A stretch of 64,000 nucleotides of DNA from the NCBI GenBank assembly GCA_902826695.1, contig CADEFU010000004.1:296266-360265 (forward strand), read 5' to 3'. The translations under genes and the position numbers were made by a program. A model generated the notes under the pieces. That model searched no databases. It saw nothing but the letters and a program-made list of their open reading frames with translations, and had not been told where the DNA came from. Source of the stretch: an uncultured Alphaproteobacteria bacterium (GTDB lineage Bacteria; Pseudomonadota; Alphaproteobacteria; Micropepsales; Micropepsaceae). Positions 28,091 to 36,350 of the stretch are shown here, piece after piece. The first letter of the stretch is position 1; every line of letters begins with the position of its first letter.

Positions 28091-28569
28091 AGGGGTATCT
28101 CCTCCGGCCCCCGCGACCCATTCTTCAGGAGCGCGTCAACCAAGTAACCAAACCGCGGCGGGAAGATCGTTTCCGTCGCGGCAATGAGGTCGGGAACGGT
28201 CCACCACCGGTGCGCCCGCATCACGTCCTTCTCGTCGTTCGTCCAATTGGCGGCGCTTGGCACAGCCGCCGGACTCCGCACCAGGAAGAAGCGCTCATGC
28301 GTTCTGACGGGCTCTCCTTTGAACATCAGCACGTTTGAGCCAAACCAGAGTTCGCTCCCGAACGAGCAGCCGCCGATACCGGTCTCCTCCAAGACCTCGC
28401 GCACAAGCGCGCTGCGCACATCTTCCCCGGGCTCGATTTCGCCGCCGGGCGTTGCCCAGAAACACCGCGGTTCGTCGGCAATGAAGCCCGCCGGCAAATG
28501 AAACTCGAACAGCAGAACCCGATCTTGCGGATCGAGCATGACGGCGCGCGCAGTGTTGCGCACCCTCAT
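28087..28569 (-). CDS. NUDIX hydrolase
   Basis: This 160-residue protein contains a complete NUDIX box, GGEIEPGEDVRSALVREVLEETGIG (Gly-x5-Glu-x7-Arg-Glu-x-x-Glu-Glu). Such enzymes cleave nucleoside diphosphates linked to another group; the substrate is not predictable. The ATG at 28569 overlaps the rarA stop by 4 nt (ATGA) and has GAGGGG before it; an upstream TTG at 28593 is less likely. It lies between rarA and crcB in a chain of overlapping genes. Confidence 0.93.
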   Translation of the reverse strand: MRVRNTARAVMLDPQDRVLLFEFHLPAGFIADEPRCFWATPGGEIEPGEDVRSALVREVLEETGIGGCSFGSELWFGSNVLMFKGEPVRTHERFFLVRSPAAVPSAANWTNDEKDVMRAHRWWTVPDLIAATETIFPPRFGYLVDALLKNGSRGPEEIPL

Positions 28570-29867
28570 GTCTTGCCCCTCAGCGACGCCCAACGGTCGA
28601 GCCGCGCCTTGATCTCCTTCTCAAGACCGTCACCGGCCGGCGTGTAGTAACTTTCGCGCGCCATGCCATCCGGGAAATAGTTCTGTCCCGAAAAGCCCTC
28701 AGGCGTTTCGGGGTCATAGACATAGCCCTTGCCGTAGCCCAAGTCCTTCATCAGCCGCGTGGGCGCGTTCAGAATGTGCATTGGCGGGCTCAACGAGCCT
28801 GTGCGCTGTGCCGCCTGCATTGCCGCGCCAAACGCCGTGTAAGCCGCATTCGATTTCGGCGCACATGCCAGAAAGACGACCGCCTGCGCGACCGCCAACT
28901 CACCCTCCGGGGAGCCCAAAAACTCGTAAGCATCTTTCGCGGCAAGCGAAAGCGTCAACGCTCGCGGATCGGCAAGACCAATGTCCTCCACCGCCATCCG
29001 CACCACGCGACGCGCGATGTAGAGCGGATCCTCGCCGCCCGAGAACATGCGCGCGAGCCAATAGAGCGCCGCGTCCGGATCCGACCCACGCACGGACTTA
29101 TGCAGCGCGCTGATCAGATTGTAGTGCCCCTCGCGACCCTTGTCGTAGATCGGCGCCCGCTTCTGCACCGTTCGTGCAAGATCGGCGGTCGTGAGCGGCT
29201 TCGTCGCCTTCAGCGCCAGCACTTCCTCGACAAGGTTCAAGAGAAACCGGCCGTCGCCGTCCGCCATCGCCTTGAGCGCCGCACGCGCATCGTCATCGAG
29301 CGGCAGCTTTTCTTGCGCGAGCACCTCCGCCCGTTGGAGCAGCAACTCCAGATGCTCCGTACTTAAACGATTGAGCACCAGCACTTGCGCGCGCGACAAC
29401 ACCGCCGCATTCAACTCGAAGCTCGGATTCTCCGTCGTCGCTCCAACAAGCGTAACGGTCCCATCCTCCATCACCGGCAAGAACGAGTCTTGCTGCGCGC
29501 GGTTGAAGCGGTGAATCTCGTCCACGAAGAGCAGCGTGCCCTTTCCCTGCGTCCGCCGCGCCCGCGCCATGTCGAAGACTTTGCGCAGTTCCGCCACACC
29601 GGAGAAGATCGCCGACAACTGCTCGAAGTGCAGGTTCAAGCCCTGGCTCAGCAACCGCGCGATCGTGGTCTTTCCCGTACCCGGGGGACCCCAAAGGATC
29701 ACAGACGACAGCCGCTTCGCCGCCAGCATCCTCCCAATCGGCCCATCGGGACCCAACAGATGGTCCTGCCCTATCACCTCATTGAGCGTGGCCGGGCGCA
29801 GTCGATCTGCGAGCGGTCGCGGGCCTGCACCCTCCTCAAGACCGGCGGCTTCAAACAGCGTTGCCAT
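28566..29867 (-). CDS. rarA: Replication-associated recombination protein A
   Basis: This 433-residue AAA+ ATPase of the RarA/MgsA/WRNIP1 family acts at stalled replication forks. Walker A is GPPGTGKTT (about 60-68), Walker B LLFVDEIHRF (about 113-122), and sensor residues follow in GATTENPSFE. The C-terminal tetramerisation region ends in YFPDGMARESYY. It starts the run of overlapping genes down to atp12. A 25-nt gap separates it from the DegP-like gene. Confidence 0.97.
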   Translation of the reverse strand: MATLFEAAGLEEGAGPRPLADRLRPATLNEVIGQDHLLGPDGPIGRMLAAKRLSSVILWGPPGTGKTTIARLLSQGLNLHFEQLSAIFSGVAELRKVFDMARARRTQGKGTLLFVDEIHRFNRAQQDSFLPVMEDGTVTLVGATTENPSFELNAAVLSRAQVLVLNRLSTEHLELLLQRAEVLAQEKLPLDDDARAALKAMADGDGRFLLNLVEEVLALKATKPLTTADLARTVQKRAPIYDKGREGHYNLISALHKSVRGSDPDAALYWLARMFSGGEDPLYIARRVVRMAVEDIGLADPRALTLSLAAKDAYEFLGSPEGELAVAQAVVFLACAPKSNAAYTAFGAAMQAAQRTGSLSPPMHILNAPTRLMKDLGYGKGYVYDPETPEGFSGQNYFPDGMARESYYTPAGDGLEKEIKARLDRWASLRGKT

Positions 29868-29892
29868 CGGCCGAAGTATACCCCGTATGCCG

Positions 29893-31275
29893 TTAGTTGC
29901 GCACCGACAGTGTCAGCGTTCTGCCGTTCCGGTCCACCGCAACGTTCCACACGCGGCTGCCACGCCGCAGAATATCCTGCAGCATCCCGACATCCGCGAC
30001 CTTGCGCCCGTTTACGCCGACCACGACATCGCCGGGCTCGAACCCAAACCGCGCCGCCGTCGACCTCCCATCAACGTCCGTGATGACGACACCGCTCGTC
30101 CGCCGCACACCCAAGTCCTCGGCCATTTCCGGCGTAATGTTTGCGACCGTTGCGCCCTGCAGCGGGCTTGGACCGTCCAGCTGCGTCATCGCGCGCACAG
30201 CGTTAGCTGGCGCGCTGGCGAGCCGCAGCGCCGTTGTCCGCACCTGCCCATCGCGCACATAGGTCACCGTCACCGTATTGCCAATGCCTTTTGTCGTCGT
30301 GCGAAAGTTCAAGCTCTGCTCGTCGTTGATCGCGAACTCGTCGATCTTCGTGATTACATCCTGTCGCTGCAGCCCGGCCTGCGCCGCCGGACTTGCCGGC
30401 GCAACTTCACGCACCAGCAACCCGATCGGCCTGTCCAGACCCAAGCTCTCGGCCAGCGATCCGTCCACGGGCTGCACGTCCACGCCCAGCCAGGGCCGCG
30501 CGACCTGCTTCGCTCCGCCGAGCGCCGTGTTCAGCACCACTTTGACCATGTTTGCTGGGATCGCAAACCCGATCCCGATATTGCCGCCGGATCGCGAAAA
30601 GATCGCACTGTTGATGCCGATCAGTTTTCCATCCACGGTCACAAGCGCGCCGCCCGAATTGCCCCGATTGATCGCCGCATCGGTCTGAATGAAGAACTGA
30701 TAGTCCGATACGCCCGCCTGCGTTCGCGCAAGCGCTGAGATGATGCCGCTCGTCACCGTCTGTCCAAGACCGAACGGGTTGCCGATCGCGAGCACAATGT
30801 CGCCTACCTCGGCGTTGTCACTGTCGTGGAAGGCAACCGTCGGCAGCACCTTGCCACCGGTATTCACGCGCAGGATCGCCAAGTCCGTCCGCTCGTCCGT
30901 GAGCAATACCTTCGCTTCGAACTCGCGTCGATCGGCAAGGGCCACGACAATCTCATCCGCTCCCGCCACAACATGGTTGTTCGTGACGATCACGCCGTCG
31001 GAGCGCACGATCACGCCCGACCCAAGCGCGCTCTGCACGCGCTCACGCCCGCCGAACATACGCCCGAAAATCGGATCGTCCGCGAACGGATTGCGCACCT
31101 TGCGCTTCGTAAAGATGTTCACGACCGCCGGCGCCGTCCGCTTCACGACGGAGGCAAACGACAATTGCATTTGCGCGGCTGACGTTGGGACAACGCGCGC
31201 CGGTTGCGGCTGCGCAAACGCAGCGTGCGCGGCGAAGAGGCCTAGAGCGACGATCGAAACCGACTTTATCTTCAT
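29893..31275 (-). CDS. DegP/DegQ-like periplasmic serine protease
   Basis: The ATG at 31275 begins a signal peptide (cleavage likely after AFA). The 460-residue protein has a trypsin-like domain with the triad His101 (TNNHVV), Asp131 (TDLAILRV) and Ser207 (GNSGGA). Two PDZ domains follow (about 255-350 and 370-455). It degrades or holds misfolded envelope proteins. A 157-nt region upstream contains a 13-bp palindrome. The symbol is not assigned because DegP, DegQ and MucD types cannot be separated here. Confidence 0.95.
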   Translation of the reverse strand: MKIKSVSIVALGLFAAHAAFAQPQPARVVPTSAAQMQLSFASVVKRTAPAVVNIFTKRKVRNPFADDPIFGRMFGGRERVQSALGSGVIVRSDGVIVTNNHVVAGADEIVVALADRREFEAKVLLTDERTDLAILRVNTGGKVLPTVAFHDSDNAEVGDIVLAIGNPFGLGQTVTSGIISALARTQAGVSDYQFFIQTDAAINRGNSGGALVTVDGKLIGINSAIFSRSGGNIGIGFAIPANMVKVVLNTALGGAKQVARPWLGVDVQPVDGSLAESLGLDRPIGLLVREVAPASPAAQAGLQRQDVITKIDEFAINDEQSLNFRTTTKGIGNTVTVTYVRDGQVRTTALRLASAPANAVRAMTQLDGPSPLQGATVANITPEMAEDLGVRRTSGVVITDVDGRSTAARFGFEPGDVVVGVNGRKVADVGMLQDILRRGSRVWNVAVDRNGRTLTLSVRN

Positions 31276-31351
31276 GACTGGCAAATCCTAAGAACGCTCA
31301 CCCATCAGGCGCCTTTGAAACGCGACTCGCCCGTCCTTTTCAAGCTGGCCA

Positions 31352-31364
31352 CCTATCCGATAGG
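31352..31364. repeat. 13-bp palindrome upstream of the DegP-like gene
   Basis: CCTATC-C-GATAGG is a perfect inverted repeat around one central base, about 77-90 nt before the protease start. It could be an operator; it resembles no motif known with certainty. Confidence 0.35.
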
Positions 31365-31441
31365 GGATCAGATTCGCCACATCCGTTGGATTGGCTGATT
31401 TCTGCGGTCTGGCCCCCTTGCCTCAGCCGAAAATTCGCGCC

Positions 31442-31825
31442 CTAACGCCGCCCCGCAGACGGGGGCGGCACGCGATCGACCTTGTCGAAGAACTTGCGAC
31501 CCAAGGCCAGCAGTTGTCCGTCGCTCAAATGCTCGACCGTCTCCCAGCCTTTGATGTGCGGCATGAGCGACCCGCGATGCTTCTCCACGTAATGCCGGAA
31601 ATCGGCCTGCGCTTGGCGCGCGCCCGTAACGAGCACCTCTTCCACGCCTTTCAACGCGTCGCAGACCTCGGCGTAGAACTCGTGGACCGCACGCACTTCA
31701 CTGCCGTGCTGGCGTGTGTAGTGATTGTGATCCTTGACCTTCATCGCTTCGACTTTGCCGTCCGAGAACTGCTGAATTTGAGCGTTATGATGGTCCAACC
31801 AAACCACAGCGTGGAACAATGTCAT
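31442..31825 (-). CDS. Translational-machinery family protein (eRF1 domain 3-like)
   Basis: This 127-residue protein starts at 31825 after GAGAGGG. The opening FHAVVWLDHHNAQIQQF, the central EEVLVTGARQAQADFRHYVEKH and the end WETVEHLSDGQLLALGRKFF match small bacterial proteins labelled translational machinery protein. These resemble domain 3 of eukaryotic release factor 1. Their role is not established; in several alphaproteobacteria they are found near low-oxygen genes. A FixK/FNR-like box lies about 95 nt upstream. Confidence 0.75.
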   Translation of the reverse strand: MTLFHAVVWLDHHNAQIQQFSDGKVEAMKVKDHNHYTRQHGSEVRAVHEFYAEVCDALKGVEEVLVTGARQAQADFRHYVEKHRGSLMPHIKGWETVEHLSDGQLLALGRKFFDKVDRVPPPSAGRR

Positions 31826-31912
31826 GGCAATCCCTCTCCGATGGCGGCCGCGCACTGGCTCGGTCGCTTTCTGTCACGGATTGCAGAAGACACGCGAACG
31901 CCACCCACCGCG

Positions 31913-31926
31913 TTGACCTAGATCAT
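31913..31926. promoter_or_regulatory. FixK/FNR-like box
   Basis: TTGACCTAGATCAT matches the TTGA-N6-TCAA consensus in seven of eight positions and is close to the classical TTGATCTAGATCAA. Centred near 31919.5, it would activate a start near 31878 in front of the gene at 31442-31825 if placed at -41.5. Confidence 0.45.
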
Positions 31927-31975
31927 GCTTGGGCTCGCTTCAGATCATACGGGGCGCGGCAGACCGCCGCCTCGC

Positions 31976-33211
31976 CTAGGAAATCCAAACGCCGCCCGCA
32001 TTCGAGCGATAGCCGAGCGCCTTGTAGGCCTCGTCCACCAGGCTCTGCCCCCGGTCGTTGAGCAAAAGCCCAAGCCCCATCTGGTTCATCGAATAGCCGA
32101 AACTCATGCGCGTCTCGGGACAGGCAAAACCGATCGACCCGCCGGCGCCCACATGACCGAACGCGCTGTCCGACAGCAAGCAGCTCGCACTGTCCGTACC
32201 CGGCAGCCAGCGATTGTCCATCGACTTCATGTAGCCCAGCGCAAAGCGCGTCGGGATCATCAACGTACCGTCCTGGTGCGTGCCCATCGCGACCCGGCCC
32301 ATGCGCGCGAGCGTGTCGTTACCCACGAACCGCTTGCCGTTCTGCGTCCCGCCATTCGCCAGCGGCGCGTACATGCCGGCCAAGCCGCGCGCATTCGTCA
32401 TGCCATTGGCCGCACCGATCTCTGCCGCCCGGCCTTCGCGCGTATTCGGACTGAAAGCAAGAAAGTCGCGCATGAAGAGATGCGACGGCGAGGAAGGGTC
32501 GCTCATCGCTTTCAGGAAAAAACGTGACTGCATGACCTCCGCAGTCGGCATCGCGGGAATCATCGGCGCCACGCGATGCTCCTGCGCCTCAGGCAGGCCG
32601 ATCCAGAAGTCGAGGCCAAGCGGCTTTGCGACTTCGTCCTGAAAATACACGCCCATACGCTTAGCCGCGGCGCGATGCACGATCTCGCCGACCGTCCACG
32701 ACATCGTCACGCCGTGATAACCGTTACGCGTACCCGGCTCCCAAAACGGCGCCTCCTTCGCGACCATATCGACCATGTAGTCCCAGTCGTAGAAGCCGCC
32801 GGGCTTCGGCGCCTGCCGCACGTGCGGCACACCGATCGAGTGATCGAGCGCCATCGCAACGCGCGCGCTCTCTTTTCCATTCTGCCCGAACTCGGGCCAG
32901 TACTTCGTGACCAACGCATCGAGATCGAGCTGGCCGCGATCGGCAAGTATATGCGCCGTCAGCGCCATCGCGCCCTTTGTCGACGAGAACACGCAGGAGA
33001 TCGTGTCCCGGTCCCACGCCGCCCCGCCCGGTTCCCGCTTGCCGCCCCAGAGATCGACAAGCGTCTTACCTTCAAGAGTCAGCGCACAGCTCGCCCCGAC
33101 CTCGCCACGCGCCTCGAAATTCGTCACGAAGGCATCGACGACACCGGAGAACTTCGGATCGCACGAGCCTTCGACTTGGCCTGCTTTCGTCTTGAGCGAA
33201 ACCGTTTGCAT
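31976..33211 (-). CDS. Class C beta-lactamase-like serine hydrolase/esterase
   Basis: This 411-residue protein has a beta-lactamase fold with the S-x-x-K motif SSTKG (Ser76, Lys79) and an HVGAGGSIGFACPE segment in the KTG region. The early EGKTLVDLWGG is typical of EstB-like esterases. No signal peptide is seen, so a cytosolic esterase or peptidase is more likely than a periplasmic antibiotic-degrading enzyme. The substrate is unknown. It stands alone, 50 nt beyond the terminator that ends the ribosomal operon. Confidence 0.9.
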   Translation of the reverse strand: MQTVSLKTKAGQVEGSCDPKFSGVVDAFVTNFEARGEVGASCALTLEGKTLVDLWGGKREPGGAAWDRDTISCVFSSTKGAMALTAHILADRGQLDLDALVTKYWPEFGQNGKESARVAMALDHSIGVPHVRQAPKPGGFYDWDYMVDMVAKEAPFWEPGTRNGYHGVTMSWTVGEIVHRAAAKRMGVYFQDEVAKPLGLDFWIGLPEAQEHRVAPMIPAMPTAEVMQSRFFLKAMSDPSSPSHLFMRDFLAFSPNTREGRAAEIGAANGMTNARGLAGMYAPLANGGTQNGKRFVGNDTLARMGRVAMGTHQDGTLMIPTRFALGYMKSMDNRWLPGTDSASCLLSDSAFGHVGAGGSIGFACPETRMSFGYSMNQMGLGLLLNDRGQSLVDEAYKALGYRSNAGGVWIS

Positions 33212-33261
33212 GAAACTTCCCTGCCCGTTTCCTCCTCGACGTTAGCAGAGACCGGCAAAAC

Positions 33262-33291
33262 AAAAAGGGGCGGCCACCAGGCCACCCCTTT
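33262..33291 (-). terminator. Intrinsic terminator of the ribosomal protein operon
   Basis: On the minus strand AAAGGGG-T-GGCC pairs with GGCC-G-CCCCTTT around a 4-nt loop and runs into TTTTT, 24 nt past the rplQ stop. It closes the long rpsL-to-rplQ gene series. Confidence 0.9.
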
Positions 33292-33315
33292 CGAAATTCC
33301 CTTTAAGGGCGACCG

Positions 33316-33747
33316 TTACGCCGCCGCTTCCTCGTCAGCCTTCTTCTGCACCGGCCCGGAGTCTTTGCCCTTGGCCGTCACGTCGCGGTCGACGAACTCG
33401 ATGATCGCCATCGGAGCCGCGTCGCCGTGGCGGAAGCCCGCCTTCAACACGCGCGTGTAGCCGCCCTTGCGCGACGCGTAGCGCGGGGCCAGCACGTCGA
33501 AGAGCTTCGTGACCATCTTCGTGTCGTTCTGCAGCGCTGAAAGCGCCTGACGGCGGGCGTGCAGGTCGGTCTTGCCGCGCTTTGCCAGCGTGACCAGCTT
33601 CTCCACCACCGGGCGAAGGTCTTTCGCCTTCGGCAGCGTCGTGGAGATCTGCTCGTGCTTGATCAACGCCGCCGCCAAATTGACGAACAGCGCCTTGCGG
33701 TGAGACGAGGTGCGATTGAGCCGGCGGCCAGATGAACCGTGGCGCAT
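33316..33747 (-). CDS. rplQ: 50S ribosomal protein L17
   Basis: The 143-residue protein starts [20 protein letters not shown], the usual L17 N-terminus that contacts 23S rRNA near the exit tunnel. The tail ([18 protein letters not shown]) is a charged extension. It is the last gene of the alpha operon, 18 nt after rpoA. Confidence 0.98.
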   Translation of the reverse strand: MRHGSSGRRLNRTSSHRKALFVNLAAALIKHEQISTTLPKAKDLRPVVEKLVTLAKRGKTDLHARRQALSALQNDTKMVTKLFDVLAPRYASRKGGYTRVLKAGFRHGDAAPMAIIEFVDRDVTAKGKDSGPVQKKADEEAAA

Positions 33748-33765
33748 GGTTTAGTCCCCTATTCC

Positions 33766-34782
33766 TTAATATTGGTCTTCAAATTTCCGCGCCAACTCTT
33801 CGATGTTCTCAGGCGGCCAACCCGGCACTTCCATGCCGAGGTGGAGACCCATCGAGGCCAGCACTTCTTTGATTTCGTTGAGCGACTTGCGGCCGAAGTT
33901 CGGCGTGCGGAGCATCTCCGCCTCCGTCTTCTGGATCAGGTCGCCGATGTAGACGATGTTGTCGTTCTTCAAGCAGTTCGCCGAACGCACGCTGAGCTCG
34001 AGCTCGTCGACCTTCTTGAGGAGCGCCGGGTTGAACGGCAGGTCGGTCTTCTGCTCTTCCGTCTTCTTTTCGCGCGGCTCTTCGAAATTGATGAAGATCG
34101 ACAGCTGATCCTGAAGAATGCGCGCCGCATAAGCGACCGCGTTCTCCGGCGTGATCGCGCCGTTCGTCTCAAGCGTCATCGTCAGCTTGTCGTAGTCGAG
34201 GATCTGACCTTCACGCGTATTCTCGACGCGGTAGGAAACCTTCTTCACCGGCGAGAACAGCGAGTCGACCGGGATGAGCCCGATCGGCGCGTCATCCGGA
34301 CGATTGCGTTCGGCCGCGACGTAACCCTTACCTGTGTTGACGGTGAGCTCCATGCGAACCCGCGCGCCGTGGTCGAGGTTGCAGATCACGAGGTCCGGAT
34401 TGAGGATCTCGATGTCCGACACCGTCGTAATCTGGCTTGCGCGGACTTCGCCCGGCCCTTCGGCCTTCAGAACCAAACGCTTCGGCCCATCGCCGCTCAT
34501 CTTCAGCGCGAGCTGCTTGATGTTCAGCACGATGTCCGTCACGTCCTCGCGAACGCCGGGGATCGATGAGAACTCGTGCAACACGCCGTCGATCTGCAGC
34601 GACGTGACGGCGCCGCCTTGCAGGGACGACAACAGCACGCGGCGCAAAGCATTGCCGAGCGTGAGGCCAAAGCCCCGCTCCAGCGGTTCGGCGACGACCA
34701 CGGCCTGCGTACGGGCGCTCGCGCCCGGCTCGACTTGGAGCTTCTGCGGCTTGATCAGTTCCTGCCAGTTCTTCTCAATCAC
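33766..34782 (-). CDS. rpoA: RNA polymerase subunit alpha
   Basis: A GTG at 34782 with AAGGAA 6 nt upstream gives 338 residues, the normal alphaproteobacterial length; the longer frame to 34848 would overlap rpsK. The N-terminal dimerisation domain contains [22 protein letters not shown]. The C-terminal domain (about 245-320) has the helix-hairpin-helix region [31 protein letters not shown], which binds UP elements and activators. It lies between rpsK and rplQ. Confidence 0.98.
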   Translation of the reverse strand: MIEKNWQELIKPQKLQVEPGASARTQAVVVAEPLERGFGLTLGNALRRVLLSSLQGGAVTSLQIDGVLHEFSSIPGVREDVTDIVLNIKQLALKMSGDGPKRLVLKAEGPGEVRASQITTVSDIEILNPDLVICNLDHGARVRMELTVNTGKGYVAAERNRPDDAPIGLIPVDSLFSPVKKVSYRVENTREGQILDYDKLTMTLETNGAITPENAVAYAARILQDQLSIFINFEEPREKKTEEQKTDLPFNPALLKKVDELELSVRSANCLKNDNIVYIGDLIQKTEAEMLRTPNFGRKSLNEIKEVLASMGLHLGMEVPGWPPENIEELARKFEDQY

Positions 34783-34817
34783 GGGCAATTCCTTATTCGG
34801 GGGAAACGAATATCGGC

Positions 34818-35210
34818 TTAGACGCGACGGCGCTTCGGCGGACGGCAACCATTATGTGGTATCGGCGTCACGTCCCGGATCGTGGTGATCGTGAAACCCG
34901 CGGCCTGCAGCGCACGAAGCGCGCTCTCGCGGCCCGACCCCGGACCCTTCACTTCGACCTCAAGCGTGCGCACGCCGTGTTCCATCGCCTTCTTAGAGGC
35001 GTCTTCTGCGGCAACCTGCGCCGCATACGGAGTCGACTTGCGCGAACCCTTGAAGCCCATCGTCCCCGACGACGACCAGGCAACCGTGTTCCCTTGCGCG
35101 TCGGTGATCGTGATCATCGTATTGTTGAACGTCGCGTTCACGTGGGCGACGCCCGACGTGATGTTCTTGCGCTCTTTCTTGCGCACGCGCGCTTTCTTTT
35201 CGGTGGCCAT
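34818..35210 (-). CDS. rpsK: 30S ribosomal protein S11
   Basis: The 130-residue protein has the conserved [19 protein letters not shown] and the C-terminal [16 protein letters not shown]11 sits at the platform of the 30S subunit by the mRNA exit. The order rpsM-rpsK-rpoA-rplQ lacks rpsD, which is normal for alphaproteobacteria. Confidence 0.98.
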   Translation of the reverse strand: MATEKKARVRKKERKNITSGVAHVNATFNNTMITITDAQGNTVAWSSSGTMGFKGSRKSTPYAAQVAAEDASKKAMEHGVRTLEVEVKGPGSGRESALRALQAAGFTITTIRDVTPIPHNGCRPPKRRRV

Positions 35211-35234
35211 TTCTCAGGTCGTCCTAAATTCGAA

Positions 35235-35612
35235 TTACTTCGTGACTTGCTTCTTGCCGGCAATCGCCTTCGCCGGACCCTTACGCGTGCGCGCGTTCGT
35301 GTGCGTGCGCTGGCCGCGAGTCGGCAGGCCCTTGCGGTGCCGAAGCCCGCGATAGCAACCGAGGTCCATCAGGCGCTTGATGTTCATCGCCACTTCGCGG
35401 CGGAGGTCGCCTTCGACGACGTACTCGCGATCGATCGCTTCGCGGATCTGAATGACCTGCGCTTCCGAGAGCTGGTTGACGCGCATCTCTTCTTTGATGC
35501 CGAGCTTCTTGCAGATCTCAACCGCGTTCACCGGGCCGATGCCGTGGATATAGCGCAGCGAGATGTGCACGCGCTTGTTGGTCGGAATGTTCACGCCTGC
35601 GATGCGGGCCAC
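35235..35612 (-). CDS. rpsM: 30S ribosomal protein S13
   Basis: The 125-residue protein opens [19 protein letters not shown] and ends with a basic tail ([19 protein letters not shown]) that reaches the P-site tRNA. It has a good ribosome-binding site (TTAGGAGA) and its own promoter just after the adk gene. Confidence 0.98.
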   Translation of the reverse strand: MARIAGVNIPTNKRVHISLRYIHGIGPVNAVEICKKLGIKEEMRVNQLSEAQVIQIREAIDREYVVEGDLRREVAMNIKRLMDLGCYRGLRHRKGLPTRGQRTHTNARTRKGPAKAIAGKKQVTK

Positions 35613-35710
35613 GTCAGTTCTCCTAAATTCAATTCATCAAAGCCAAAAGGCGCCAGCCCCGGGTAACCCCGGCGGCAGCGTCCGCGCCCGACTGATACGG
35701 AAGGCGGCGG

Positions 35711-35738
35711 AGTATAGGGCGATTTCCCTGGGGGTCAA
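35711..35738 (-). promoter_or_regulatory. Strong promoter for rpsM-rpsK-rpoA-rplQ
   Basis: On the minus strand TTGACC (35738-35733) and TATACT (35716-35711) lie 16 nt apart. The -35 begins one base after the adk stop codon. The leader to rpsM is about 90 nt and includes a GC-rich hairpin (GGGTTACCC region, about 35660-35685) followed by CCTTTTGGCTTT. It gives the alpha operon expression independent of the upstream genes. Confidence 0.65.
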
Positions 35739-36350
35739 TCACGGCCGGGCCCCCATTTTCCCGGACTTTTCGTCGCTGAGGATCGCGTCAATTTGGGCGC
35801 CAACCCCCTCAATCGTCTGCATCCCGTCCACCCGACGGACTTTTCCCTGGGCTTCGTAATAGGGAAGCGTGGGTAGGGTCTGCTCGTTATAGACCTTCAG
35901 CCGTTCCTTGAACTTGTCGAGGCTGTCGTCCGGCCGGACAGGCTCTCCGCGCGCGAGCGTCTCGGCGACCCGGGTTTCCACCCGCTTGGTCAACCGCGAC
36001 TGATCCACGTCCATCAGAATCACGTGCATCACGCTGCGTTTCTTGGCGGCGAGCATCGCGTCCAGCGCCGAGGCTTGACCCAGCGTCCGCGGGAACCCGT
36101 CCAAGATAAATCCTTTGGCGCAGTCTTCGCTTTCGATCCGCTCCGCGATGATGCCGATCACCACATCATCAGGAACCAGCAAGCCGCCATCCACGAGCGC
36201 CTTCGCCTTCTTTCCGATGTCGGTACCCTGCGCGATCGCGGCCCGCAGCATGTCGCCCGTCGAAAGATGGGCGACACGATGCTTGTCCTTGATGCGCTTA
36301 GCCTGCGTGCCCTTGCCGGCGGCAGGGGGACCGAAAAGAACGATGATCAT
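35739..36350 (-). CDS. adk: Adenylate kinase
   Basis: The 203-residue enzyme interconverts AMP plus ATP and two ADP. The P-loop reads GPPAAGKGTQ where GPPGAGKGTQ is usual. The AMP site HLSTGDMLRAA and GFPRT are present. The LID is short without zinc cysteines. The ATG overlaps the secY stop by 4 nt, which is the common secY-adk arrangement. Confidence 0.98.
   Translation of the reverse strand: MIIVLFGPPAAGKGTQAKRIKDKHRVAHLSTGDMLRAAIAQGTDIGKKAKALVDGGLLVPDDVVIGIIAERIESEDCAKGFILDGFPRTLGQASALDAMLAAKKRSVMHVILMDVDQSRLTKRVETRVAETLARGEPVRPDDSLDKFKERLKVYNEQTLPTLPYYEAQGKVRRVDGMQTIEGVGAQIDAILSDEKSGKMGARP

Noticed and set aside
31976..33211. Antibiotic-resistance beta-lactamase
   Set aside because: It lacks a signal peptide and resembles EstB-type esterases; the SxxK motif alone does not support a resistance role.
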